Origin: Impatiens glandulifera
Lineage: Eukaryota; Streptophyta; Magnoliopsida; Ericales; Balsaminaceae
Assembly (NCBI RefSeq): GCF_907164915.1
Contig: NC_061867.1
Location: 29,943,751 to 30,007,750, forward strand
Length of the DNA stretch: 64,000 nt
Direction of reading: 5' to 3'
The first letter of the stretch is position 1. Each line of letters begins with the position of its first letter. Of this stretch, positions 45,639 to 57,958 are shown piece after piece. Below the pieces are notes generated by a model. It searched no databases, had not been told where the DNA came from, and saw only the letters and a program-made list of their open reading frames with translations. The position numbers were made by a program, and so were the translations under genes.

Positions 45639-46729
45639 TTTTGGGGAGGGGAACACTTAGCATCATTTCATTAAAAATTCCCTAAAACGGGGAAAAAAAA
45701 ACCATGAGTTTAAGAGATCATTCTAAACAGGCCTAGAATGATTTTGAAGTCGTAACATACTGAATAAAAGCTAAAAAGTTAAAAACGTAAATGAATTATC
45801 TAATTACAATGCTTTCAATTCTAGTGAGTTCAAAAACGGTAAATTCCAATTCATGTAGATATTCCAGTTCTACACCGTGCTTGGAATTCCTCTCCACGTT
45901 CCCGCGAGGGCGCTGCAATCCGATACAATATATTTCCATAACTCTTCAACGCTCCTGCGGGTTCTGCCATATACCCTTGCATTCCGTTCTTGCCAAATGT
46001 TATACACCACTACTCCAAAGCCACACTTGAACACGCTTGTTGCAAATCTATTTCCCTTGGCTTTGAGTAGTGTTGCTTCTTTGATTTCATTCCATTCGCT
46101 CGGGAAACTTATCAGCTCCAAGCTTTTATAGAATCTATCACAAAGCTCCGAAGCAATACAACAGCTCCTGAATAGGTGATCTATGGTTTCTTCATTTCCT
46201 ATGCATAGAAGACATCTCGCGTACGGGATGCTTATATACTTGCTGATACGATCACGAATGCTGAGTCTTTCCCAGAAGGCGAGCCATATGATGAACTAGT
46301 GTCGAGGGATAATCTTCGTTGACCATACAAAAGGAGTCCATTCTACTTTCTGCGCTTTTTCCCAGGTTACCTCCAATATTTTCTTCGATACCAGCTTCCC
46401 ATTGTCCTCAGCTTTCCATTCATGAATATTCGGTCTGTCGTGTAGTTGTATTTTACTTATATGATCAAGTATCCTCTTTCCATCTAGAATTCTTCTCAAG
46501 AGCGAGTTTCAATTCCCATATTTGATGTCTCTAATTTTCGCTTTTGCGCAGTCCCTTCTAATACAGATATTTTGAAACTCCTTTTTGTGGATGATAGGCT
46601 GGTTTTCGAACTAGGGGTCGTGCCAGAATAGAGTGCTTTTCTCGTCCCCTAGCTGGATGTCGTAAAGATCTGCAATATCGCTTCTTAATTTAAGAATTTT
46701 TTTCAGAGATCAGCTCATACTTTCGTGAA
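45639..46729 (-). mobile_element. 5'-truncated LINE inserted in the foldback element
   Basis: Minus-strand LINE 3' part. It has the zinc-binding region of reverse transcriptase (IHEWKAEDNGKLVSKKILE, PFVWSTKIIPRH at 46296-46440), a CLLCIGNEETIDHLF-like Cys/His segment near 46165-46210 and a tail with VVVYNIWQERNARVYGR (45970-46030). The 3' end is at 45639 with an A-run. A 15-bp target duplication with one mismatch flanks it: TTTAAGAGTGTGTTT at 45624-45638 and TTTAAGGGTGTGTTT at 46730-46744. It belongs to the same family as 10203-12575. Confidence 0.85.
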
Positions 46730-46899
46730 TTTAAGGGTGTGTTTGGTAACCTTGGAATTGGCATTGGAATTAGAATTGGAATTGGAGGGTCCAATTCCAA
46801 TTCTTATATTTGGCAGACACTTTAATATTAAGAATTGGAATTGGAATTAGAATTCCAATGGAATTCAATATAGTGTTATTTTATAGTTCTCAATTTATA

Positions 46900-47995
46900 T
46901 CTTTTTAGGTAGGAATTGTAATTCCAAATTTTTTACTTATTTAACACGTTTTTAACTCATTTAACAAATATTTTATTAATTTAACATGTTTAGACTCGCT
47001 TAATACATTTTTAGTTTTAATAAGTATGTAACTCGTTTTAATTCATTACTCACGTTTTAACACGTTAAATACGTTAAGGGACTTTTAACACGTTTTTGGC
47101 ACATTTCACATGTTTTCACGTTTTTTTCACGTTTAACACGTTTTTAGCACGTTAAACATGTTTTTGATACGTTTTTGAAACGTTTAACATGTTTTCAAGT
47201 TTTAGATACGTTTTTCACGTTTTGGGCACATTTAACACGTTTTTTATGTTTTTGGCACGTTTAACACGTTTTTCGTACGTTTTTGACACGTTATTCACGT
47301 TTTTGGCACGTTTAACACGTTTTTAATGCATTTTCACGTTTTTAACATTTTTAACACATTTTTCACGTTTTTGATATATTTAACATATTTTCCACACATT
47401 AAACATGTTTATCACGTTTATGTCATATTTAACATGTTTTTAACACATTTAACATATTTTCACATTTTTGGCACGTTTAACATGTTTTTTACATGTTTAA
47501 CACGTTCAACACGTTTTTGGCACATTTAAAACGTTTTTGACACGTTTAACACGTTTTTCATGTTTTTGACACATTTAACACATTTGTTTTTATATTTTTG
47601 ACATGTTTAACACGTTTTAACACACTTCACATGTTTTTCATATTTTGGCATGTTTTTCACATTTTGGCACGTTTAACACGTTTTTTACATATTTCACATG
47701 TTTTTCACGTTTTAACACATTTTGGGAATGTTTAACACGTTTTTAACATATTTGGCACGTTTAACACATTTTTACATTTTGACATGTTTAACATGTTTTT
47801 CACATTAAACACGTTTATCATGTTTTTGGCACGTTTAACTTTTTTCATGTTTTTAACATATTTAATATGTTTTTTAAATGTTTAACATGTTTTGACACAT
47901 TTAACATATTTTTTACGTTTTTGACACGTTTAACACATTTTGGCATGTTTAACACATTTTTGGCACATTTAACACACTTGTGACACATTTAATAT
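46900..47995 (+). repeat. 20-bp repeat array, left arm
   Basis: About 1.1 kb of degenerate TTTAACACGTTTTTGGCACG units (variants TTTAACATGTTTTTCACGTT and others), with ACGT or ATGT cores every 9-11 bases. The stretch from 47326 to 47529 is open in one frame but reads only Phe/His/Ile/Tyr repeats. Confidence 0.85.
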
Positions 47996-47999
47996 TTTC

Positions 48000-48265
48000 G
48001 TTATGTTTAATGAATTACTTTATTTTAAAAAATTAATAGGGTTTACCATATTCAAGACTTTATTTAGTATGAATAATTTAAATATTATTTAATAATTCAT
48101 ATTAATTTCACATATTATTTCTTCAACTAATTTAGTGATTAAAATATTAAAATAATATCAAAAAAATTAAAATTATGTTAAACGAATCAAAAAAACGTAT
48201 AATAAAGTGAAAGAAATTTTAGACGGAGCAAAAAATAAATTAAACGGACTGAAAATTTTATATGT
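48000..48265. other. central spacer of the foldback element
   Basis: AT-rich, lacks the 20-bp unit and shows no gene. It would form the loop of the hairpin. Confidence 0.6.
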
Positions 48266-49920
48266 TTCACAAGTATGCTAAATGAGTCAAAATGTGTTAA
48301 ACATATAAAATATATCAAACTCTGTCAAAAGTGTCAAGACGTGTTAAATGTACCGTTAAACATGTCAAAACATGTTAAACGTGCCAAAACATGTTAAATG
48401 TGCAAAAATATATTAAACGTGCCAAAAACGTGTTAAAATTAGTGAAATGTATTAAACGTGCTAAAAACGTATTAGATGTGGCAAAACATCTTAAATATGT
48501 TAAAATGTTAAAAACGTGTTAAACATGCTAAAATTGTGTTAAATGTGCCAAAAATGTGAAAAGACATGTTAAACGTGTCAAAACGTGTTTAATGTGCTAA
48601 AAATATATTAAACGTGCCAAAAATGTGTTAAACTTGTCAAAATATATTAAACGTGCCAAAAATGTGTAAAATGTGTAAAATAACGTGTTAAACATGCCAA
48701 AAACATGTTAAACATGCCACAAATATGAAAACATGTTAAACGTGTGAAAATGAGTTAAACATGTGAAAAACATGTTAAAGATGTTAAAGATGTCAAAAAT
48801 GTGTTAAACGTGTCAAAAATATGAAAAAACGTGTTAAACTTGTCAACACGTGTGAAAATATGTTAAACGTATTAAAAATGTCAAAACGTGTTAAACGTGC
48901 CAAAAACGTGAAAAATGTGTTAAGTTTGTGAAAACGTATGAAAAACATGTTAAACGTATTACGATATTAAAAACGTTTTAAATATGCCAAAAACGTGAAA
49001 AACATGTTAAACGTGCCAAAACGTGTTTAATGTGCTAAAAATATGTTAAACGTGCCAAAATGTGTTAAACGTGCCAAAAACATGAAAATATGTTAAACAA
49101 GTTAAACATTTGAAAAAACGTGTTAAACAGGTGAAAAACATGTTAAACATGTCAAAAATGTGTTGAACGTATCAAAAACGTGAAAAACGTGTTAAAATTT
49201 TCAATAAGTGTGAAAATATGTTAAACATATTAAAAATGTCAAAAACGTGTTAAACGTGCCAAAAAATGAAAAACATGTTAAACTTGTCAAAACATGTGGA
49301 AAATGTTAAACGTATTAAAAATGTCAAAAATGTATTAAACGTGCCAAAAATGTGAAAAACACGTTAAACGTGTGCTAAAAATATGTTAAACGTGCTAAAA
49401 ATATTAAACGTGCCAAAATGTGTAAACGTGTGAAAATGTGTTAAACATGCCAAAAACGTGTTAAACGTGCCAAAAATATGAAAACATGTTAAACGTGTGA
49501 AAACATGTTAAGCATGTGAAAAACATGTTAAACGTGTTAACCATGTAAAAAACATATTAAACGTGTCAAAAACATAAAAAATGTGTTAAACTTGTCAAAG
49601 CGTGTGAAAAATATGTTAAACGTATTAAAAATATCAAAAATATGAAAAACGTGTTACACTTGTCAAAACATGTTAAACCTCTCAAAAACGTGTGAAAATA
49701 TATTAAACGTATTAAAAATGTCAAAAACGTGTTAAACGTGCCAAAACGTGAAAAACATGTTAAACGTGTGAAAATTGTCTTAAGTGTGAAAACGTGTTAA
49801 ACATGTCAAAAACGTGTTTAAACGTGTCAAAATGTGTTAAACGTGTTGAACGTGTTAAACATGTCAAAACGTGCTAAACAAGTCAACGTGTTAAACGTGC
49901 CAAAAATATGAAAACATATT
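48266..49920 (-). repeat. 20-bp repeat array, right arm (inverted)
   Basis: About 1.65 kb of CGTGCCAAAAACGTGTTAAA units, the exact reverse complement of the left-arm unit, equally degenerate. Longer sub-periods are visible, for example GTTAAACTTGTCAA followed by a TGTGAAAATATG stretch recurring near 48834, 49194, 49590 and 49670. This suggests expansion in blocks of several units. Confidence 0.85.
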
Positions 49921-52900
49921 TAAGAAGTTAACATTTTAAACCGATATTATATTTTTGAATTTAGGAAGTTAAAATGTCGAACCCATATTTTTATTTTTAA
50001 TATATTAAGTTAACATGTTGAACTGATATATTTTCAATGAAAATCGTAACTTAAAAAAAATCTTTTGACCTTGAGAGGATTGAATTACAATTCTATAATT
50101 TTCTCAAACATAGTAATTGGGATTGAATTAAAATTTTATAATTTTCCCAAACATAGTAATTGGGATTGAATTACAATTCTATAATTTTCCCAAACATAGG
50201 AATTGAATTGTAATTCAATGTCAATTCTCAAGGAATTGGAATTGGGATTCTAATGTCAATTCCAATTCCAATTCCATTTATCCAAACATACTTTTATTTT
50301 GATAACACTTGCCTGCTTTTGAAATTGATTATAAAAATAATTAATTTATTTCAAACCCTAATAATTTAGGGTAACGATAATCAAATGGAATTTTAGAAAT
50401 CTTGATTCAAATTAATTAAACATAATTAATTTAAGAAAGATTATTTATTTAAAGACATAATCGCCAATTAATTTTTAAAAAATCAATAAAAAGGTGTACG
50501 TGTATAAACGTATTTTTCACTAGAATTTTGTTTTGGTTCGAAGTTTGGTAATAGTCGGGAATGGGCTTTCGCACTTCATCCTTCGTACCCGTTTTAAAAA
50601 CGGTATCTACTTATAAACCTGGTATTTAAAATTCGGTTGTATAACGTTTGAGTTTTAACATATTATTCTTTCGGTCCTAGCCATGCTTTTAGATTTTAGC
50701 ATTATTTAAAATATTGAAACAATAATATTTAAATATTAATTCATGTTGCTGATGATAACTAGAGAGGAGTATACCTAAAGAATATCAGTCAATTTAAAGG
50801 CATTATGGTTTAGAAATAAACACCAAACAAGCCTTAGTCAAAATATTTTTTTGTAAGAATATCCCAAAAATATTTTTAAATCATTTTCTAATCACTCTGG
50901 ATTTTTAGAAAATAGTTCAGGATTCCAAAATAACAAAAATAATTTTGGAAAGTGGAACCAAACATGCCTTAGGACTCTTGGGTCCGTTTTTATCGGTCGG
51001 GGTCTAAAAACCCTCGTTCTAGGTCGATGAGCCTCTCAATCGGGGCTCGTGATCTTCGGTTGTGGTGTCAAAGTCCCTCGATCGAGGTGCTAATGACTCT
51101 TGATTCATGGATGAAGTCCTCAATTAGGGTGTATAAACTCGTCGGTCCTAGGTTAACCTTGGACTAACCTCATCGGTCCTAGGTTCGGGAATTCTCGGTC
51201 GGGGTTTATATTCCTCAATCCTAGGTTTAGACCTCTTAGTCCTGGATTTAAAAATCTTTGGTCAGACCTCTCGGTCCTAGGTGAACAACAGCGGTCGGAC
51301 CTCTCGGTCCTAGCTCAAGAACATCGGTCAGACATGTGGTCCTATTGATATTCTCTGTCGGACCTCTCGGTCTTGTCCATCCTAGGTCTCGGTCCGGACC
51401 GATGGTTTTCGGTCAAACCTCTCGGTCCTCAAGAACACAAAAGTTGTAGGTTTTGCAATTTTTATTTAAGCTTGGATTCTTTAATCGAAGAGCTTGGGTA
51501 GCTTCACAAAGCTTCGAAGAACATGTTGAACATCATCTCAAAGTATCAATCGACCTAGATGATGATCAAATCGTTCAAAACAGTTTGTGACCAAAAATTT
51601 AATTTTCGGTTTTAAGGTTGTTTTGAGGAGAAAGGAGTTATCCAATAACTTCCTTATATCTCATATACTTCATTGGTACCAAAACAAGGACACTGGTTGT
51701 TCGTTTTGACCAAATCAAGAACTCAAAATTTTCAATTATTTTGAAAAATTTAAATTTGATTAAACATGATCCAAATAGTTGCCCAACATCATTACAATCA
51801 TGATGGGATGTTTTTTAGGTTGTGATCAAAGAGGATTAGCCCAAAAACAGTAAACCTAATTTTTTAATTTTACAAAAATTCAAATTTGGATTTTTTTATT
51901 TAAGGTTGATTGATTGTTTATAACTTATACAGAAAGTTGATATGTGATCTTAGGATTGGTTTACAACCATAAAACACCATAACTAGGCAGCATACAAGCT
52001 TGTGCAATTTGAAATATAAAAATTTCAAATTCAAACTGGAAATATGGATTAGAGGGTGATTGGAATCTTACCAAAGATTTGAGAGCACTCCTAGGACCTC
52101 GGGAAGATTTTGGGATACTCAGATCCAAATTTAAGGCCTAATGCAAAATTTTCAAAAAATCCGAAAGCTTGAAGCTTTATGGCGGATTTCTGAATTTCTT
52201 TAATTTGAAGTTGGAGAGTGGATCACTTGCTTCAGATTTGTTGAGAGATGTTATTTATAGCCTCCTGAAGTTGGTTAGAGGAGTCAAGTGTATTGAATCA
52301 GCCAAAAGGCATTAATAGTGTTTTGGTTGTTCTTCATCCCACTTGCTGGAATAGGGGTGATTTATCTCTATTCTTGTAGGGGAAATAATCATCGTGGTAG
52401 AGTGATCATTTCACTTTTTAAATCAGCCGCAAAGATGGACTGTGGAGAAAGTTTCATCTTTGAAAAATCAAAGATGGGACTTCGTCCTTGTCTACTCCGA
52501 CGTCGCAACGAAGGAGACGATGGCAATCAAAACAAATATGTTTAGAGTGTAAACGCGGATGCGGAGCTTTCCGTCTGTGTTCCTTCCATTCTGTTGTGTT
52601 CCAGTTGAGGAAGCGTTTTGGCGTTGGATGAAAATTCAACGCTCATCTAGCGGACGCGGTTTCGGTTGTAGGATTCCTTCCGAATTTCGACTATACCCGA
52701 TTATTGATTTTATTTTTTTTATAAAACCTTAAGGGTTTATATGAAATTGATTTTTTTCACCCTTTCGGATTTAGTTTTGATCTTTTTAAATACACACAAT
52801 ATTTAAATAAATATGACAAATATTTTACCAATTTTTTTATTTTGTATATTTTAGGGTTAAATATATAATTTTTGGAGATAAAATGGATACCACATTTCAT

Positions 52901-53165
52901 TTTAAATTATTTATTTTTGTCCCTTTGATTTTTTTTTTGATTTTTTTAAAAATAAAATGAGTATAACATTCTCCAAAATAATTTTGTTTTATTTTTGTTT
53001 TGGTCTTTAACCTTATTTAATTATATTAATTAATACAATGATTAATTATAATTAATTTTATTGGGTTTTGGTGATGTTTAATTATTTTGATTTTATTTAT
53101 TTAAAATTAAATCAAAATAATTATTTTAATATTATAAATTTATGTATAAATTTGTAGTGCTCACA

Positions 53166-54508
53166 GTAAATCATTTATTCTTATATTTAACAAATATAAA
53201 AATTAGACTTTTATTTAATAAATTTAAACATTTTTTTATTAATTAATTTATAAATATTTGAACTTTTTTTAAATAATTAAAAAAACATGTTTTTATTAAC
53301 TGTATATTTGTGTTAACTTAATAATATATATATATACTTATATATTAATATTAAAAATTATTATTATTTTATAAATGAACACATAATTAATAAACAGAAA
53401 AAAAAATAATGCTAATGACCGGTATATTAAAAAAAAATATTATTTATATATTAAAAAAAAATAAACGTACAGTTGGGTTTGAATAAACAAGTAATATTAA
53501 ATTTTTTTAATATATAAATAATTAAAATATATAATTTAAAACATTATTTCATTTAAATAAATTTGTAATAAAATATTTTTAAGAAAATGGTTTTTAAATA
53601 AATTTTAAAATAATTGCAAAAACCCAGCTCTAATCTTTTATCACTTCAAAGTAAAAATTAAGATATCTTACCTGAATTAAAATTCTAACAGCATCAACAA
53701 TACTAGTTACTATATGTTTTCAAATAAAATAGACAAGAACAGGTTTTGAACGAACCTTAATTTTGTTGTAATTTTGGTATTGTCTGTAAGTCTGTTAATA
53801 ACGTCTAATTCTCCACGAATGAATGAAAAAAGTCTATGAAAAAATGAGTTGAGACTTTGAGATTCTCTTCTCATCCGAATAAAAGTAAACCTAGTCCGCA
53901 CAAGTGGACATCATAGGTTCCTTGTCCCACTTGTTTTCTCTATATTTCATTGCAAAATAAATTAAAATTAATTTATAAGCCGAGTTTATTTCAAATTAAA
54001 ATTAATTTATGAACTCAGGATTTATTTTGAATGGAATCCAGGGTGCATTTATCACGTTTTATAAAATTAGAATCTTTATATATTTAATAATGTTTATTAA
54101 TGTGTTATACAAAATTATGGTGGAACACAAATATTTTCACTGCATCGACCCTAATCATTTGAGAAAAAGAACGTCCCAATTCGGATCAAAAACTAACAAA
54201 TTACAATTAATTGATATAAAACTTGTGATCTCTTAGATAAGAACTATTGCTACTAAATTTATTCTTCACAAGTGTAATATTGTAAAAATAAAAATAAATA
54301 AATAATTGAACTGTTAACTGTTGTTTAAAACCTTGAAGAAACTTGCTAGAACCCTGACAATTTGGTGTGAAAGAATTACAGGATTGAGCAAAACCAATAA
54401 TGAAAGCTAAATATATTACTACAATCAAGATCAAGGAACAGATTAATATTCTAAAAAACTTCACACTGAGTTTGAATAATATTTCAAGGAATAATCCGAT
54501 CATCATCA
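53166..54508. other. AT-rich intergenic region downstream of the response regulator
   Basis: No gene is supported. The minus-strand frame at 54207-54509 begins MMMIGLFLEILF and is hydrophobic at its start. It lies on the same strand just beyond the response-regulator stop, so it more likely belongs to that gene's trailer than to a separate small protein. Confidence 0.45.
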
Positions 54509-54831
54509 TCTACCCAAATCACAAAAGAATTCTTCCTACATAGGCCAGGCCCTGTCAAAACAAAACAGCTGCCCGAGCGATTAAGTGACAACCACATAAC
54601 AAACGTTTAAGGCTGTCAGCAGCTACAATCACAGTAACAAAGCAGTAAAATTAACGGAAAAAAAAAAACTTTGCATGTAAGTATATGCCTTTGCATACAC
54701 CATGCATCAATATCTCACATCAAACGTGGCGAATTCATCATCTAAACGTAACCAAATCCACTATTTGAAAGCAAGGATTAGATATTTTGCCCTAACAGCA
54801 AACTATGTACAATCACATAACCATGTCCTTC
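54509..54831 (-). other. presumed 3' untranslated region of the response regulator
   Basis: About 320 bases follow the TAG at 54834-54832. They hold no coding domain. The transcript end cannot be fixed from sequence. Confidence 0.4.
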
Positions 54832-57800
54832 CTATTCTGGTAGATTGTCCAACGAATATCCATCAAAGCCAAACTCATTATTCGTATCCAACCCGATACT
54901 ATTTCCTTGCTGCTGCACCATAAAAATTTCAGTCACTAACTTACTATGAAAGAAAGGGTATACAACGAATTATCAAAAAAAGTCGGGTCTGTTATGTTAT
55001 ACCTGCTTGAGAAATGCGCTCATTAGATCATCCTGACCATATTGTTCAGTGAAAAACCCATTTTGACTGTTATGGGATTTTACCCGAGATGAATTGTCAG
55101 TTAATATAGGGTTGAATTGCTGGTTAGCGACTGTGGGGGCAGTAACATTAAGATGTCCTCCCATGGAGAAAGCCATCTTCCTGTCATGAGAACCGCCATT
55201 CTGTTGGACCAAGACCGACGATGGCATGTCAAATGCCAATCCAGCATTTTTCAGCTCCCAATCCAGTGGCTTACGTTGATCCACATCATTAAAGACGTCA
55301 TAATTCGGTGTGAATGCTCTCGGGCCAGAGTTTTGGCGGGCAAGTACTGGATAAGTATTGGCTGCAAGACGAGGATGATTCTGGGAGCTAGAGAAATTTA
55401 CCATAGACGAGGCCTGAGAAACAGTGTTATTATATGCCGCTGATCTGGCACCGATCTGACCGTTAGATTCGTCCCGCAGTTTCGACTGAGCTTCACCCAC
55501 TTGTCCGATTCCGAATAAAGGGTTCATATTGGTTTGCATATTATTAATCCCACGGAAACTCTGCAAATTGGCAAGTTGTTTTGGCTCCATGGAAGTTGGG
55601 ACTCCGTGGAGTAAACTAATTTGCTTAGTATTTCCACTCTGAACATCGCCGAATCTTGGTTTGGATGTTTCGAAGCTGAAAAGGTTTCTTTGATCCGATG
55701 ATAGCAGAATGGATAAGGCAGGGTCTGTGCTAGACCTACCGCCTAACCCTGCAGCCTGGATTGTGGCGAGACTCTGGGCTGGGATGTGTCCGGTTGCAGC
55801 TAGGGTTTGGAAATCGAGCCCGTTTAACGAACTGAAACCATTATCTAGCGGTCCCATGAATGAGTTGGCCAGACCATTCTGGTGTTGCGATACTCCGCTC
55901 AGCCTTCTAAGATACAAACGATATTTCTGCAATGAAAATTGATGTAGAACTAAGCATATAAATTTTTGACCATTGGGATTTCAGGAATCTGCAAACAAAC
56001 CTGAAGGTGACTTGCAACGTTCTCTCTTGTGAGACCTGGAACATTCATCATTTCTAGAATTTTCTTAGGAACAGCCTCTGTACTCATTCCAAATAAACAA
56101 AGATTAGAACATTATGAAAACAAAGCTAATAGGATGGTGATGATAACACTATTCAAGAAATAGGAAGAAAAACGAAATCCATTTGCCAAACAAATTCTTA
56201 CTTCTTAGGGATAGGATAGGACAATCTAATTCATTTCAAGAAGATTATCGAGAACTTTACGAGCAAAACAAAATCCAGCCCTCTTTACTGGTTTAGTCTG
56301 GTTTAGTGCAATGGGACAAAAACCCTAAATCCAGATCCCATAAATTGACCTCACATGTACTTAATTGATTTAGTATAGGTTAGAGCAACGCGACAAAAAC
56401 CCTAAATTCAGATCCCCTAAATTAACCTGACATGTACTCAATTGGTTTAGGCTTAGAGCAATTGGGAAAGAACCCAAAATCAAGATCTCCTGGATTGTCA
56501 TGACATGTACTGAACTGGTTTAGTATGGTTTAGAGCAATGGACACTCTAAACCTACCCAACAACCCTAAATCCAGATCCCCTTAATTGCCCTGACATGTT
56601 GTACTGATTTAGAGCAATTGCAACAACCCGAAGAGCTTCTTTGATTTGGGGTTATTCGAAAAAAAAATTAAATTATGAAATCAAAAATCTTGTTTGATGA
56701 AGAAGTGGATTGAGGTTGCACAACATTCCACCGTAATAACACTCCACTTCAGCCAAAGTTTTGAATATTTTTATAATGTAGCATCACACCTTATTTTTTT
56801 GAAAAATGAAAAGAGATTATTCTTCCATAAACTTCATTTAATTGTTTGAAGATAGTTGAATATAGGGAAACCAAATTATAGGGAACATTTTAGACAAAAG
56901 GCGGAGAAGCACATACTGTCTATGCCAAGTTGATTTACAGCTGCCACAAACTGCTGATGGAGTTCGATGGACCAAACTACTCGTGGCTTCTTCAGAGCAG
57001 AGGAGTCGTCCCTTTCATCCCCCTCATCGTCATCATCCTTCCTCCTTTTCGAGTTTCTACAATTCCCTTCATTGGCCGCTGATGATGAAACATCAGCTTC
57101 ATCCGTCTGTTTCATCAGCCTCTCCCCATCTTCAGCACTTCCAGATTGATCCAAATCCTTCCATTCATGCTTCTTCTTCCTAACCACATGCTGCCATATG
57201 TTCCTCAAAGCATCGATTCTAACTGGTTTTATCAGATAATCACAAGCACCGTGTGTTACCCCTTTCATCACAACACTTCTACTATCATCTGCAGACATCA
57301 CTGGATACAAACATCCCAAAAAATAGACACAAATCTCAGACCTATTCAAAATTTTGAAGTTAACCCTAGATTTTTATTACTCACTGATAACAGGCAGATC
57401 CATTTCAAGCCCAATGCATTCAAGGAGCTTGAATCCATCCATGTCAGGCATATGGACGTCGCTTATAACAATATCATACCCGTTCTTTTTCTCACGTAAT
57501 TTCGATAAAGCATCTTCTGCTCGATTGCATTTGGTAGCTAGAAAAAAAGTTGAATCAATCATAATGAAACCGAATCAAAATACCCTAATAAATCAATCTT
57601 AAGAGTAAAGCAGATTCACAAATACAAATCTTCAAATTCATATAATCAGGAAAAAAAATTAATAGAGAAGGAAAATCAAATAATTATAACTATCAGCAAT
57701 GAAACAGTCAACAACTCATGAGAAAAAATCACAAATTCCGTGGACTGTAATATAAGTACGGTAAATTGATGAAATACCTTCATAATGACAGGTCCGAAGC

Positions 57801-57958
57801 ATCTGCTCAAGTATTCTCAGACAAGTAGGGTCATCATCAACCACTAGAACCCGCAGACCTGCCGGAAACTGGTCGGAGACCCCATCTCCGCCGGACTTCC
57901 AGGATGCACTAGAACACTGCATCGACGTGGATTTCGCAACTTGACCGCTTAGATTCAT
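54832..57958 (-). CDS. ARR2-like: type-B two-component response regulator (ARR1/ARR2-like), 6 coding exons, 599 aa
   Basis: A nuclear transcription factor of the cytokinin phosphorelay: a phosphorylated receiver releases a GARP DNA-binding domain. Coding exons on the minus strand: 57958-57778, 57537-57385, 57300-56917, 56077-56001, 55926-55003, 54912-54832; all introns are GT-AG and the total is 600 codons including stop. Residues 34-155 are the receiver (acidic pocket D41-D43, phospho-acceptor D87 in [12 protein letters not shown]136 in LIKPVR). An acidic linker with a basic patch (NSKRRKD, a likely nuclear signal) follows. Residues 215-274 are the GARP/Myb-like domain ([19 protein letters not shown], then [14 protein letters not shown]). 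The rest is Gln/Asn/Ser-rich and ends [13 protein letters not shown] 57958 is the first ATG in frame. At 599 aa it is somewhat shorter than Arabidopsis ARR1/ARR2 (from memory, about 660-690). No stops or shifts were seen, so it is probably functional. The exact orthologue was not determined. Confidence 0.95.
56285..56625 (-). repeat. intronic minisatellite in response-regulator intron 3
   Basis: Four imperfect units of about 72-93 bp inside the 839-bp third intron (56078-56916). Each unit has ACCCTAAATCCAGATCCC (near 56320, 56400, 56470, 56565), then TGACATGTACT and TTTAGAGCAAT. No other intron of the gene exceeds 240 bp, so the array accounts for much of this intron's length. Confidence 0.75.

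Larger units (their letters stand above)
45628..50293. mobile_element. PIF/Harbinger-like foldback element made of 20-bp repeats
   Basis: The left terminus is AGGGTGTGTTTGGTAACC (46734, duplicated in part at 45628 by the LINE) and the right terminus is TCCAAACATACTT (50281-50293). The inner ends are inverted stretches of GGAATTGG and CCAATTCC words (46750-46870 and 50100-50280). TTA stands on both sides (left copy at 45625-45627 before the LINE split it, right copy at 50294-50296), as expected for PIF/Harbinger. Without the LINE it measures about 3.55 kb. It encodes no transposase: the interior is two inverted arrays of a degenerate 20-bp repeat with a short AT-rich centre. Confidence 0.65.
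45513..53165 (-). mobile_element. Ty3/gypsy 5' LTR (LTR B), interrupted by nested insertions
   Basis: Minus-strand LTR with start TGTGAGCACTAC at 53165 and end at 45513 next to the primer-binding site. Blocks match LTR A: TATA box GGCTATAAATAAC near 52255-52264, CTCGGTCCTAGG array 50990-51440, AATTTTGGAAAG region (50940) and GCAACATG (about 50738). Between 45628 and 50293 it is split by a foldback transposon that itself holds a LINE. Without these, the LTR is about 2.98 kb. Coding frames inside, for example at 52318-52545, are LTR sequence. Confidence 0.75.

Noticed and set aside
47326..47529. Open frame rich in Phe, His and Tyr
   Set aside because: Produced by the 20-bp repeat of the foldback element; no stop arises by chance of the unit sequence.
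54207..54509. Minus-strand 100-codon frame with hydrophobic start
   Set aside because: It sits on the same strand just beyond the response-regulator stop in AT-rich DNA. The hydrophobic reading is expected from base composition, with no family resemblance.
55117..55443. Plus-strand open frame of 108 codons
   Set aside because: It lies entirely opposite exon 5 of the response-regulator gene and has no domain; it is a shadow frame.
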